Part shown: positions 34,657 through 45,580 of the stretch, piece by piece
How the letters are laid out: every line of letters starts with the position of its first letter
Position numbering within the stretch: position 1 is the stretch's first letter
Source of the DNA: Leidyana gryllorum EB-2025a
Taxonomy: Eukaryota; Apicomplexa
Direction of reading: 5' to 3'
Length of the DNA: 64,000 bases
Assembly: GCA_048772705.1 (NCBI GenBank)
Contig: JBLWGC010000140.1
Coordinates: 1-64,000, forward strand
The notes under the pieces: generated by a model
Databases searched by the model: none
Told to the model about the DNA's origin: nothing
Seen by the model: the letters and a program-made list of their open reading frames with translations, nothing else
Program-made: the position numbers and the translations under genes

Positions 34657-36284
34657 CTAAATCCCGGGAGGCTTCAACAACTTTCTGAAGTGTGGCAGCA
34701 TCCTTCTGGACATTGCCGTAAGCGGCAGAGCCAGTACAACGACAATGGGGGCATAAAGAGCAATGACAAAGGAGGGCGGCAGGTAGGCACGGCGATGTAA
34801 GTCCAGGCTTCGCAGCAACTGCAGCAAACGTATTATTTGTGCTCAGTCAGGGCTGCTCACCCTACGGCTCAACGTCCACCCCACCCATGTGGCGAAAGCA
34901 GCGTCTTCCTCCGAGTCGGCCTGATGAGCAGCACGTAAACGCGCTCTCAGGTGCTGCAGATAGAGTAAATTCTGCCTAGGAGGGCCCGGATCCGCTCACC
35001 GCGATCTCCCCTACTGCTTCAGGCTCCCATTCCCAGAATAGGGCGGATCGATCGATGTCTTTGAGGGATTGCAAGACCTCTTGGTATGTACTGACGAAGC
35101 CCTCGGCGGCATTATGAATGACGACAGGGGTTTCAAAGTGATCTGTGATACCATATCCTTGGTGCGTGCAAAAACGAAAGCCCGCAACCTTATTCAGCTT
35201 CTGACACAGACTCTGACCAGGCAATCCTATTATCACTCTGACAGCTCCAATATAAAGGTTGTGCAGTTCCTGTTGCGATAAAGCGTTTGACCGCGCGTCA
35301 CTCACTCTAAGACGAGGTGGTACTCACTTCGAGCGACATGTTGTAATGCGAAGGGGTTACGATCAAATATCCTGATGGGCCGAAATCGACAAAAGTAGGT
35401 CGGTCAATATCAGGTAAGCATCGCAGAGGTTCGTTGGCCTGCCAGAGTATCAGCTGACGGGTGGTTGGCGCGTGGAGTGGCACTATTCGATCGCTCAGAA
35501 CATGTAGAGATAACGCCTGAGCTATCCGTTGAGTTTTAGCCATATCTCCTTCCGGCCAGAGACTTTGTCGTCCATTCCAGAGACTCTTAAATTCTTCTCC
35601 ACACAGCAACTGGTCGTTCCGCGTTCCAAGAACGAGCTGAGGGAGTGCGTCAGGGTGGAATTTATTGAGGGCTCAGCTCACGTCGTGGGCATAGGTGAGC
35701 CCCTTGAATTCTTGACCGGTGGCCTTCATGAAGGTATCCCACATGGTGAGTACAGACCGGGAGGTACTGAGGGTGAGGAGGTGAGGTTGAGGGAAGTTGT
35801 TTGGCACTCACTTGAGGTCGTGACCGACGACTGTGAAGTGTACGTGCTCCACGAGTGTCGGGTTGATCTCATCGATGTGGTCACGGAGGGCATCGGCGAC
35901 ATTGTCATCACTCGTACAGATGACCAGAGATTTGTCAGCTTTACGGACGGCTTCCGCTTTGGGGAGGCCGGGACCTTCAAAGAGGTGCAGCGGACACTTT
36001 GAAGTGGCAGCAGCCTGTGTGCAGTTGAGTGTATGACGAGGTGGTTCCGATATACAGAAGGCCGCGTTGCCAGCCGGGAATTGGGGTGCCGGGAGGATCT
36101 GTGTGTCGGGATGGCGCAAAGTTGGTGCGAGGAGATCGGAGAAGTGGAGGAAAGCGATAGTGGCACAGAGGTAAAACAAGAAGGAGGCGAAACAAGTGGT
36201 TTCGATATGTTTTCGTATGGCTCTGGATACAATGGTCTGATTGGGGCTGGTGAGTTTGAGAGTCGCCAGGGCTTTTGCCAGCAT
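34657..36284 (-). CDS. GPI transamidase subunit PIG-S-like, tandem copy B
   Basis: The gene runs from ATG 36284 to TAG at 34657-34659. Exon 1 (complement 35812-36284) ends in phase 2 at a GTGAGT donor, exactly as in copy A. The domain order is the same: N-terminal membrane segment (CFASFLFYLCATIAFLHF), lumenal NPTLVEHVHFTVVGHDL, MWDTFMKATGQEFKGLTYAH, RIVPLHAPTTRQLILWQANEPL, LYIGAVRVIIGLPGQSLC, a WEWEPEA segment and a C-terminal membrane segment (PPSFVIALYAPIVVVLALPL) with a basic tail ending KPPGI. Both copies appear intact, with no frameshift noted, so both may be functional. The sequence divergence between them looks substantial (many conservative changes), so the duplication is not recent. 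PIG-S is normally single copy. It lies 137 nt downstream of the condensin-II H2 stop on the same strand. Confidence 0.68.
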
Positions 36285-36421
36285 TTGGGTAGTTTCTTTT
36301 CACATCAAAAGTCAACAATGTCCGTACCGATCATCGCTGGTTGTCTATCTGATGGCCCTCCATTAGCGCGTGGCAACTGATTGACGGACAATCTTTCAGA
36401 AGACGACAATGTCTGCTTGAC

Positions 36422-39035
36422 TCACTCGGAGGTTAGATGGGCGGGACTCAGCTTTGTGCCGCGAACCAGTAATTCGGGCTCGCCAGTGTCAGTGGTGCCT
36501 ATCGGGCGCGGTATTGCAATATGTCTCTCCTCAGTTCGGCAGCAACTCACCATTTTGGATGTGCAATCCCAACTTGTTGGTCAAGATTAACGTGGTGAGG
36601 AAAAGACGACAAACCTCATGTCGCTGAGCTCCATCGACCAACTTACGGAAACTAACACTCTCAATCTCAGCTGACCGCTCGTCACAATGTTCATCAGCGG
36701 GAGGTATTTTCGCTTCTTCCACTCGGGAGGCGATCTTCTCCACATAGTCGGATACATAAAAGTTCCCCAGAGTACTCGTTCGAGATATCCACCCCTCGAC
36801 TTTCTCTCTCCATCTCCACACACTGTTGGGAGGGGAGCGAAGAACGTCGCGCGGCCGAAGCAGTTAGTCTCACCGTTCGTGCATCTGAAACCGAGAACTC
36901 TTGTCAAACTTGACCATTCCGGGCGCTGCAGCGCCGCGAGCGGCCTCCCCCCCGGTCTGCTTTCAATTTTGATGAGACCAAACACTGACGTCCATACCTC
37001 TGCCAACGTGGTAGCGATCACTTTATCGAAGAGGGTGGTATCCTGGGGTAGTGAAGGGAAATCCTCGCTGTCGCCAGCTCCCATAGCCCCGCGTTCCTCG
37101 TCGTCGTCATCTGCGAAGGGCACCGCGTCGAAGCGGTCGTTTTCGGCCGCTCCCAACGGAGTCGCGGCAGTTCGCGCCGGGGTGTGGGGCACATCATCGA
37201 ACGCTGAGGGGCTGTTTGATTGATGTTGCGTCGCCACCACCGAGCGGACTCGGTGCTGCTGTTGTGCGAGCTTTATAGACAGACTCGAGAATATGTTCGG
37301 ATACCCGGCTCGCTCCATCGGGTCTTCTGGACGCCTCAGCTCTTCATATAAAGGGAAGTACCGCGGCAGCGCAGAGACCTTCCCGTCTTCGTCCAACACA
37401 ATGGGCGACTTGGCGCCCATTCGCGCGCGTTTTCGCTCGATTTTCCATTGGTGAATATCATCATAAATCACGGCTTTAGTTTCTCGATCTGCTTTGAGGA
37501 AAGCTCGTTGACCGTTCACTCCACAGACCGTCAGGCAACTAACACCGCCCAAACTGATGTCTTCGAGCTTCAGGTTGTAATAATCGTTCTTAGGCGGCAC
37601 CCTGAAACACAGATCCAAGAATCCCACAGCACAGCGCACAGCCCAGCCCCACGGACGACAGTGTACAATGTGAGTTGTTCCCCATTCAGTCACAGCAATG
37701 CCCCTTAATGGCACATACTCAACTCACGTCCACGGCTTTCCCGGTTTTAACGGTGCATCAGCGCCTATTCTTTCGTGTTCATCGAGCGCTGCCGGGCGAG
37801 CCTTCTTTGGCTGCTTGGTGGGCAGCGGGTTGTTGGTACGCCTCTGGTGCTGCTGATCCGGCGCATCTTCGCTAATGGTCGGGAGAACGGACAAACGGTG
37901 TTGGCCAGCCGGCCCGTTCTCCTCGGATTGAATCGTGGCCGTTCGCATTGTGCTTTGTCGCATTTCGCCGCCATATCCCGACATCGGCTCTGCAGCCGAG
38001 GGCACGGCCGACAAGTGCTGCAGGCAGGACAGCAGTGTGGTGGAGCGGAGTGTGTTGGGGGTCAGGCACAGGCACGTCGATAGGGTTCCAGCCTTACGGG
38101 GACACTCGCGGAGGCCGCGTTGAGGCTGACAGTGCCGAACAGTAGGGAGGGGGAGCGGGACCCCAGAACTGGGCTGGACTCCACTGTGTGATTTTGGTCG
38201 GTCATGATGTCCATACAGCATGGCAGCACCAAGGATCCTTCCGAGTCCATATAGCTGGATGCCAGCTGTACCTCATTGCCGATTTACACGCCTATGTCGG
38301 CCTACCAAAGAGCCAGAAATCAGACGATCAAAGACCTCAGCACCCGAGTCAGTGCTCCTCACCCCCGCCTCGGACGCATTAACGTGTTCCGGTGGAGGGA
38401 GTACTTCCAGTCTGTTTCGAGACTCAATAGAGGTGTCTCGTAGGGCTTACGGGATCCGGCTGATACACTGGTTTCGCGCGTCAGCAATCGACTGCGGGTC
38501 CTCGCACCGGGGCGCCAAAGGGAAGGGAACCGATTGCAGCAAACCAGTGAATCGGGGGACATATTTGTCGAACGATTCCTCTTCCTCTCGGTTCGCAGGT
38601 TTGAAGTGTTCCAGTATTGGGTCGTATAAAAGTAATTCTTCAGGGATGTATGCTTGATGCACCTTTTTACTATGGGACTGCGGTCACCGCTACCGATGCG
38701 TCGCCACGACCCCACCACTCACCCAAAGTCGCCAGGGTAGATGAACCAACTCTGACGCGAAGGGCACGTCGGCCAGATTCCAGTCTGCCAACGCTTGAAA
38801 CCCTCGCACTTGGGCCTTGAGCTTCTTCTCCCGGGCTTTGGTCCTTTTAGTCTTCTGGCCCATTACGGCTCCGGCCGTCAGGTTCAGCATAGTACTGTCG
38901 ACCAGGGCGGCCAGAAAGTCAACTTTCCGGCCAAAAACTCGAGTGGCCTCCGATACTCTGAGCTTCACACATAGCCGCAGCGAATATTCTCGTCAGTCCG
39001 ACGGAGTGAGTGTTCATCGGAGAAGCAAAGAGAGA

Positions 39036-39099
<64 letters not shown>

Positions 39100-39401
39100 T
39101 GCATAGCCCGCTTACATGGTGCTCGCAGTGGAGAAGTTGAGAACAGTACCTATATCGGCCTGTGAGGCCGATCCTGACGGGGACAGGTGAGTTTGGTGGC
39201 GTCAGAACCTTCGCTGGACTCACCCTCATCGTCCATGTCTCGTGAACTGGTTTCGAGCATATGGAGATACTGTCCGAGAAGGTCGCTGACATCGATCTCC
39301 CACGAGGACTCGGCATCTTTGCCTCCTTTCAGAGCTTTGATGATCCTTAGCGACTGCTCATTGAGATCCTTCGAGGCTGATTGGCTTTGGGAGTCACTCA
39401 T
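36422..39401 (-). CDS. NCAPH2: condensin-2 complex subunit H2 (kleisin-beta)
   Basis: A multi-exon gene from ATG 39401 to TGA 36422-36424. The N-terminus reads SWEIDVSDLLGQYLHMLE, then, after splicing over a (GT)n intron, LNFSTASTIVSEATRVFGRK followed by VDFLAALVDSTMLNL. This matches the N-terminal CNDH2 domain in order and spacing (NWEVDVAAQLGEYLEEL and the KKVEYLYSLVYQAL-type helix). The C-terminus has FYVSDYVEKIASRVEE, SFRKLVDGAQRHEVCRLFLT and a last exon with GEPELLVRGTKLS, matching the family's FEDVV...EVCRYMLASLQLAN winged-helix region. The middle is disordered. The product bridges the SMC2-SMC4 heads in condensin II and acts in chromosome compaction. Interior exons between about 37200 and 38700 are only partly resolved. 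The gap to the upstream gene is 91 nt. Confidence 0.8.
39040..39098. repeat. (CA)n/(GT)n microsatellite in NCAPH2 intron
   Basis: About 29 uninterrupted CA dinucleotides on the plus strand, that is GT on the coding strand of the condensin gene. The tract begins about 20 nt after the intron's GTAAGC donor. Several other GT tracts in this window are also close to 5' splice sites. Confidence 0.95.
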
Positions 39402-39492
39402 TTTCGTTCTGAGCGAGCGATTCTGAATTTGGTGCAATCAAGCGACCTCTTCTCCAGCAACCAGACGCCAATCCCTACTCAGTGTCAAAATC

Positions 39493-41992
39493 TCATCTAC
39501 TCTGAGCGGCTTCACTCTTGAAATCTGAGACTGACACAGACGCCACCGACTTGGATGCCGACCCGAGGAAGTCAGAAAATGCCATGGGACTACTGTTCGC
39601 GGGGTCGTATAGTCTAATCACTCGATGTGGAGACGACGAAGAAGGTGGAGGAACTCCTCCACGCGAACCGCTCGGGCTCAGAAACGCCTCCCACTCAGCT
39701 CCAGGCGTCCCCGTCCCCCTTCGTGCCATCGCCTCCTCTGACCTCGCGCCCAACGGCGGAGCACTCGGCGCCACCGCACCTTTGGTACCCATCCCTGGTG
39801 GTGTCGCGGCCCCTACCGCTGACTTGGGTTTTGATTGACCACTTTGTGCCGCGCTGGGTTTGGGTGGCGACTTTGTCTGAGGCGGAGACTTTGCCTTTGG
39901 GGCCACCTTCTCCCCCATTTCCACTTTGAGCGGCTCTTCTTTGACCGGAGCTCCCTTTGATGTGGGGGCCACCGCTGACACTTTGACTGCAGCCGAAGTC
40001 TCCCCTCCGAGGCTTTTCTTTGGGGGGGGAGGTTCGGGTTTTGGTTTTGACTGTGCCTTCTCAACAATGTCGACCATCGCGGCCTTCTTTGCTATCTTAG
40101 GCCCAACTTTCGTCTCTGCGGCCTTCGTCTCGGCTTTGGCGGCTAAGCCGGGGGGTGTCTTCGATATCTTCGCTGTCTTTGGTGTCTTCGCGGACTGCGA
40201 TTCTAATACAGTTTTCGGGACCTCTTTGGGGGCGTCAAGTTTTGGCACCGTCACTGTGGGCTTTCCCAGCGGAGGAGTCGTTTTCTGGACCGTTTGACCC
40301 TTTGATGGGGATTGAGTGACTTCAAGCGATCTCTGAACGACCTTTGAATAGAGATCTTTGGCTTTGGCTTTGGTTGCGGTTGTGGCGGGCGGTGGTGGGC
40401 GAGTGACTTCTTTCACCGCCTGATGCTTCAATGTGTCGGCCACATCTACGACGAAACGATCTTTGGTCATCTTTTTCTCCACCTTCCACTCCAATGTATT
40501 CGGATCGGTCTGTGCCATTGAAGACTTTTTGTCCTTTATTTGATCCATCTCGCTGGCGCTTCGGAGTGGCCGAGGAATCAGAAACGGATCCAACTTTACC
40601 CGTGTGGGAGGCGATGGCGGCGCAGACACAGACACTGGAGAAGCCGTTCCCGAGGGCTGTTGTCGATGGTGCGGCGGAGGGGACACAGCAACGGCCTTTT
40701 TCGTCTCAGCTGGTGGCTTCACCGGAGACACTGGCGGTTTCGGAACGGCTTTGTCACTTTTCGGGGGTTCGTTGGCACTCTGTAAAAAGGCCTTTGCCGC
40801 CGGAGTCATCTTTGGCTTAGACGGGGCTGCAGGAGTCGTCGTCTCCTTTGGGGGCGCCGTCTTTTCCTCCGAGGCTCTGAGCTCCACTTTGGCAGCTGTG
40901 TCGCTCTTCTTCGCCGGAAGCGCAGCGTCGCTCTTCTTGACAGACTCAGTTGCGCCTTTGATGACGAGTTGGGGTGACTCGACGGCACTCTTCTTCTGAA
41001 CACTCTCCGCTGCCGCTGCCTTTGACTCTTTGGGCGGCGGTGATGGCTTCGGGACCTCCGATGGCTTCGGGAACTCCCGTTTCGGCAGTTCGACTCTCTT
41101 CTTCGGCGGCAGTTCTTCTTTCTTCTTCCCCACTTCGTCCTCTCTCTTGGCGGCCATAGTGGGCGGAGACGGGGTGGGAGGTGTCGGTTTGACTTTGGTG
41201 ATTGGTACCGGCGACAAATCGCGGCCAGTTGTCGTTTTGGCTTTGACGGGATCGCCGATCTCAGATTTGGTGGCGAGCGGTTTCTTGACCGCTGCGATCT
41301 CCTTTTTCGGAGAGGGCGTCTCCTTCTTGGGAGGGGCAACTGCCGTCTCTGTAATGAATCTGCCGGTCTCCTCTTTCGCGGGTTCCGCACGCTTCTCGCT
41401 GACCACTCGGGTGGGCGGTTCGGTGGCATTCCGCTCAATCGGAGCCTTTGAGGAGCGCTCTCTGTCTTTGGCGGCGTCTTCACCTTGAGGGGTCACTTTG
41501 ATCTCCACTGTGGAGGGTTGCCGCCGGTTGTCAGCCACTTCGGACTTTGTTGTCGTCGTCTCTGAGGGGCCGTTGAGCGCCCGAACAGTGATTTCGCGTT
41601 CCCAAACTGGGCTCGGGGTAATGTATGTGTGCCCCTGAGTGGTGTCCAGAAGTGGAGGCTGTAAGGGGTGACGAGAGATCGAGGGACACGCGACTGCAGC
41701 TCGACCGTGACATCGGTAGAATGGATCGCGAGGAAAGTCGTCAATGCATTGTCGACGGAGACGGCCGACTGGAGTCACTGTGCGACAACATGGACAGACG
41801 CAGTTGGCACCGGGAATGGCTTGACCCTGGGCATCTCGTAACGCATGCACAAGATGTCTGGCAATCTGAAGCCTGTTTGGATCGGCGGGTGATCAATGCC
41901 CGTATCACTCACCTGCCGCAACCTGCAATTCTCCCTCAGCAAACATGGATCCGGCCAGCGTCTCATTACATGCCCGACATGCAACACAGCCA

Positions 41993-41995
<3 letters not shown>
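39493..41995 (-). CDS. Lys/Pro/Ala-rich low-complexity protein with Cys-rich head, paralogue 1
   Basis: The main exon runs from about 41863 to the TGA at 39493-39495 and encodes roughly 785 residues. It begins with a Cys-rich head (ANCVCPCCRTVTPVGRLRRQ, then DFPRDPFYRCHGR and VACPSI). It continues as an almost continuous Lys/Pro/Ala/Thr/Glu-rich sequence with recurring PPKK, KPPV and AAPK words, and ends with a serine-rich tail. An upstream exon with CGCVACRACNETLAGSMF (about 41925-41995) joins by a poorly defined junction. The true start is lost in a (CA)n tract at 41998-42042. The composition resembles linker-histone-like or cytoskeletal low-complexity proteins, but I assign no function. 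Antisense frames are long because of the biased codons. Its organisation mirrors that of the neighbouring gene ending at 42129. Confidence 0.65.

Positions 41996-41997
<2 letters not shown>

Positions 41998-42042
<45 letters not shown>
41998..42042. repeat. (TG)n microsatellite
   Basis: About 22 uninterrupted TG dinucleotides on the plus strand, followed by three copies of an ACACTGTGGGTGTGTG-like unit up to about 42085. It lies between the two Lys/Pro/Ala-rich genes, in or next to the first intron of the left one. Confidence 0.95.
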
Positions 42043-42044
<2 letters not shown>

Positions 42045-42128
42045 CACTGTGGGTGTGTGACACTGTGGGTGTGTGACACTGTGTGTGTGAGAGAGAGTGT
42101 GTGTGTTTCGGTCCATATTCTGTGTCGC

Positions 42129-45047
42129 TCAAGTGGTCCCAGTGGGGGATCTGATCATTCTCGGGGCCATAACGAAACTGCTTTGTTTCCGCACGAGACC
42201 TCCGATGGGAGTGGTGGTTCCGAGGTTGGATCCGCTCGCCAGTAATGTCGGGCTCCGTTCCGTGGAGGCTCGTCTTTTTATAACGTCACGGACGAGAGAG
42301 CTGCCGCCGCTCGACCGTTGGCGCATCGGTAAAGCACCGGAGAGGGCTGAAATGTTACTGCCGGACCGAGACGACGACGACAGCGGAGGGGCGGATGGTG
42401 GGCCCGACCGCGATGTCGATGAGCTCCGACTCGCCGATCGCGAGTCTACCGGGGGGGCAGATCGGGGCAGACTGCTCAGTGCAGAACTGGGAGACGACGA
42501 GGAAAGTCGCGGTGAGACTCCCTGCGCTTCAGTCACCATAATCTTTGTTGGCGGCGGGGGTGAATCTTTCAGCGACTCGGAAGCCGAGGGCGCCCCCATT
42601 CCCGATTTGGGCTGTAAGTTCAAAGGGACCTTTTTGGGAATCACTTTTGCCGCCTTTAATGGAGACGGCGCTACCGGAGATGACGAGTTGGACGAGTTTG
42701 GGGGTGAGGCGCTGCTTCGGCCAAAGTGCGCTGTCCCTTCCGACCCGGTGGTTGGCCCTCCGATCTTTTTGATGGTGATCTTCTTGACTTTCAGTGGGAC
42801 AATAGTCTTTCCCTTCGGGGCAGTCGCTACCGACGCCGCCGCAGTCTCTTCTCCTTCGCGAACGATAATCGGTCCCAATTCATCGTCAACCGCTGTCGGC
42901 GGCGGGGCTTTCGTCGATGGAACTTGACTTTTGGCGGCCGTTGGGGGCGGAACTGGAGTCTTTGGAGCAATCTTCGCGACAGTCTTCGGAGCGATGGGCT
43001 CCTTGGGCGGCCCGGGTCCCTTAACCGGCGGCGGTGTCTCCTTTCTGTCTCCCTCCTCTCCAGCCAGCGGAGCCTTTGGTGTCATCTTCCCGATTTGATC
43101 CGTAGACCCCTTCTTCGTCAACCCACTCTTCACCTCGTCGCCAGGCGACTTTGTGAGCGCCTTTTTAGGTCCCGGCGCGACTGTCGTGGGCTCCTCCTTT
43201 CCCACAGACGGCGACGGGGCCTTCACGAGCGCTTTCGTCAACATCTTTTTCGGCGGCCCCTCGCTGCCAGCGGGAGACGGGGGAGCCTTTGTCGGCGGCG
43301 GCCCGGGACCGGGACTCGCCGGTCCGTCTCCACTCGCCTTGACGACCATTTTCTTCAGCAAAGGAGCCTTTGTTGCCGATGGCGGAGGTCCCTCGTCTCC
43401 GTCTCCGTCAGCTGAAGCACTCGCCATAGGCGGAGGCTTAGCTGCTGCGGCCGAGACTGACGGAGATGAGGGCGTCTTTGGAGGTAATTTCTTCACTGTC
43501 GGCTCTGTTTGGGCAGCCGACGGGGCAGAAGGTTTGGGAGTCGCTGTCGGGGGCTCTTTGCCCGCTGAAGCCGGCGAAGCCGACGGAGTTGCCGCCTTGA
43601 GACCCATCTTCGGTTCCGCCTTGACTTTGGCCGCCTTCAGATCGGGTGTCTCTTCGGAGGCTTTGCTGACCGTCGACTTGAGGGGAGCTTTGATCGGAGC
43701 TTTCATCACGGGGGCCTTTCCTTCGGTGGAAGACTTTGCCGTCTCGTCAGAGGTCCCGCCAATACTCGGCGATTCGACCACTTTGGCCAACTTGGCGGCA
43801 CCCGGTGGTCCCTTAGCGTCCGAACCGGGCGCTGCTGACGGAGTCTTAGTGGGCAGAGGCTTTGGTTTAGCTTTGGTGGCGTCGGCAGCCGCCGGGGGCG
43901 AGCTGCCACCCTCGGCGGCCTTTTTGGTCACCGGAGGGGGACCCTTGGCGCTGTCATCTCCACCCACCGATTTCTGCGGCAAAGGCTTCTTCAGGGGTGC
44001 TGCAGGTGGCCCTGACTCGCCGTCTCCCTTGGCCACACCGACTTTCTTCGGCACTGCTGCTCCCTTCTCAACCACTTTGGGGGCGATACCTTTGGTCGGT
44101 ACTTTTGCTTCTGCTTCGGCAGCGGGACTCGGACTCTTCTTCGGAGGCCCAGGCGGCACTTTACTCGTGGCCGCCGCTGAGTCAGCCTTTGCCTCCACTG
44201 TTGGGTCCGCTTTAGCGGAATCCACCTTCGGGACACCCTTTGGGACCGACTTTGAGTCACCCGCCTTTGGGACACTCTTTGGGACGATCTCCGGGTCAGC
44301 CTTCGGGGCCGCCTTTGAGGTTTCGGGTTGTTCGGCCTTCGTACGCACCGCGGGAGTCTTCTCTTTGGTGACTGATGAAGGCGTTTGTGGGTCTTGTTTG
44401 GCTGGCAACACCTTGGTGGGAGCTCCTTTGCTTCCTACTTGTTTGGGTTCCGGGGTGGGCGCAGCAGCGGTTTTGGGGGGAGGCTGCGGGTTTGGTGGTG
44501 TGTCAGACGGGCCGGCGGTTGACTTGACGACATTGGCGGGGTGTCCTGTGACCTTTAGCTCTGAAGTGTAGTCAGCCAGTTGAGAGGTCTTGACCACACC
44601 CGCCAGGAGGTGTTGAGGGATCGCTTTTTTGAGTGCGGAGAGCTCAGATTCCACGGCATCGCGTTCTGCTCGGACTTTGGTGAGCTCCTTTTCTAACTGC
44701 TGGACTCTTTTTGTCAACTCGTCGATGACTGCTGTGGGCCGTAGTCGTGGGGACGAGTGGTCGCGTGGGTCGGGGGTCGCAGAGAGTTGGCACTCGACGA
44801 CTGTTTGTGTGGCTGTGGGCGGTTGGAGTTCCGTGACAATGGTTCCGGGCTCATAGTCGCGATAAAAAGGGTTCAATTTGGGTATCATGAAGGGTATTCT
44901 GGCCTGACGGCACTTTGGGCGTGGCACACACGGCAACAAGACGTTCTCTGTATCATAGATAATCTCTTCAATAAGAGGTTCCGCGACACAGCAGCAGCGT
45001 CCACGAACTCTGGGAGTGGGAACAGCAACAAACGAGCGCCCCCTCAT
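42129..45047 (-). CDS. Lys/Pro/Ala-rich low-complexity protein with Cys-rich head, paralogue 2, 972 aa
   Basis: A single open exon from ATG 45047 to TGA 42129-42131. The head has a CCC cluster (GRCCCVAEP), IEEIIYDTENVLLPCVPRPK, KLNPFYRDYEPG and then a coiled-coil segment of about 45 residues (DELTKRVQQLEKELTKVRAE followed by AVESELSALKKAI). From about residue 170 to 880 the sequence is built from Lys/Pro/Ala/Val/Gly/Ser words (APKK, KAPP, TKAPP), followed by a Ser/Arg-rich tail. It shares with paralogue 1 the layout Cys-rich head, xPFYRxxxG element, basic proline-rich body and serine-rich end. Such proteins can act as scaffolds or nucleic-acid-binding tails; I do not assign a role. Its ATG is 141 nt from that of the divergent gene at 45189. 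Confidence 0.72.
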   Translation of the reverse strand: MRGRSFVAVPTPRVRGRCCCVAEPLIEEIIYDTENVLLPCVPRPKCRQARIPFMIPKLNPFYRDYEPGTIVTELQPPTATQTVVECQLSATPDPRDHSSPRLRPTAVIDELTKRVQQLEKELTKVRAERDAVESELSALKKAIPQHLLAGVVKTSQLADYTSELKVTGHPANVVKSTAGPSDTPPNPQPPPKTAAAPTPEPKQVGSKGAPTKVLPAKQDPQTPSSVTKEKTPAVRTKAEQPETSKAAPKADPEIVPKSVPKAGDSKSVPKGVPKVDSAKADPTVEAKADSAAATSKVPPGPPKKSPSPAAEAEAKVPTKGIAPKVVEKGAAVPKKVGVAKGDGESGPPAAPLKKPLPQKSVGGDDSAKGPPPVTKKAAEGGSSPPAAADATKAKPKPLPTKTPSAAPGSDAKGPPGAAKLAKVVESPSIGGTSDETAKSSTEGKAPVMKAPIKAPLKSTVSKASEETPDLKAAKVKAEPKMGLKAATPSASPASAGKEPPTATPKPSAPSAAQTEPTVKKLPPKTPSSPSVSAAAAKPPPMASASADGDGDEGPPPSATKAPLLKKMVVKASGDGPASPGPGPPPTKAPPSPAGSEGPPKKMLTKALVKAPSPSVGKEEPTTVAPGPKKALTKSPGDEVKSGLTKKGSTDQIGKMTPKAPLAGEEGDRKETPPPVKGPGPPKEPIAPKTVAKIAPKTPVPPPTAAKSQVPSTKAPPPTAVDDELGPIIVREGEETAAASVATAPKGKTIVPLKVKKITIKKIGGPTTGSEGTAHFGRSSASPPNSSNSSSPVAPSPLKAAKVIPKKVPLNLQPKSGMGAPSASESLKDSPPPPTKIMVTEAQGVSPRLSSSSPSSALSSLPRSAPPVDSRSASRSSSTSRSGPPSAPPLSSSSRSGSNISALSGALPMRQRSSGGSSLVRDVIKRRASTERSPTLLASGSNLGTTTPIGGLVRKQSSFVMAPRMIRSPTGTT

Positions 45048-45188
45048 ATTGCATGTCTCATACGATGTGTGTGCGACTGAAAATGGCGTCTCCCAAAGGG
45101 CGTTTCATAATCTCATCAATATCACTGTGCCTTCATTGTTTTAACCTCTTTGGCTGTCCAAGCGCTTTGCAAGTTGCTACTACCCAAG

Positions 45189-45518
45189 ATGTTCACTGTT
45201 CCTGCCCACCAAACTGAGAATGTATCTGTCCACCCCACAATGACCTCCACTGTTTCGGTCGGACTCAATGATTTGGTCCGGCCCAGCGAGGCCACCAAGG
45301 GGGAAGTACAAACTCGTACTTTATTGCTGGAGGAAATCGAGAAGTTCGGCAACTGGCTATGGGATGCAATTCAGTACCACGGCTATGAGAATCTCTTGCT
45401 CGAGGTCAATTTCCCCAGCGCCTTACGACCGACGCTGATGGAGCATCCCGAACTCGCCGAAATCGATAATCCCGAAGTATTCATCTCGAGCCTCCGGGCA
45501 GCGGTGGAAGCATCCTGA
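45189..45518 (+). CDS. small orphan protein, 109 aa
   Basis: A single exon from ATG 45189 to TGA 45518. The frame is open a little further upstream, but only through non-ATG codons. The first 40 residues are polar (MFTVPAHQTENVSVHP, then TSTVSVGLNDLV). The rest is acidic and helical (RTLLLEEIEKFGNWLWDAIQ, ENLLLEVNFPSALRPTLMEH, NPEVFISSLRAAVEAS). No membrane segment or recognised domain is visible. It converges on NOSIP with about 60 nt between the stops. Confidence 0.6.
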   Translation: MFTVPAHQTENVSVHPTMTSTVSVGLNDLVRPSEATKGEVQTRTLLLEEIEKFGNWLWDAIQYHGYENLLLEVNFPSALRPTLMEHPELAEIDNPEVFISSLRAAVEAS

Positions 45519-45580
45519 TTTTCCGTCTTTTTTCTGACTCTTAATCGCTTATGTGTGCATTCCTATGATTTCAATCTTTC

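Noticed and set aside
39518-41488. Plus-strand frames opposite paralogue 1 of the Lys/Pro/Ala-rich pair
   Set aside because: Same codon-bias effect; the translations are Gly/Phe/Ser-rich low complexity, with no start context or splicing support.
41775-42132. Frames that translate the (CA)n tract into His-Thr repeats as an N-terminus for paralogue 1
   Set aside because: The His-Thr stretch is only the translation of a microsatellite, and the frames do not continue into the protein-like Cys-rich exon in a consistent way.
42097-44571. Long open frames on the plus strand (about 276, 229 and 472 codons) opposite the Lys/Pro/Ala-rich gene
   Set aside because: They are antisense shadows. The minus-strand gene uses codons whose complements rarely form stops, giving Gly/Ala/Phe/Ser-rich translations without domain features.
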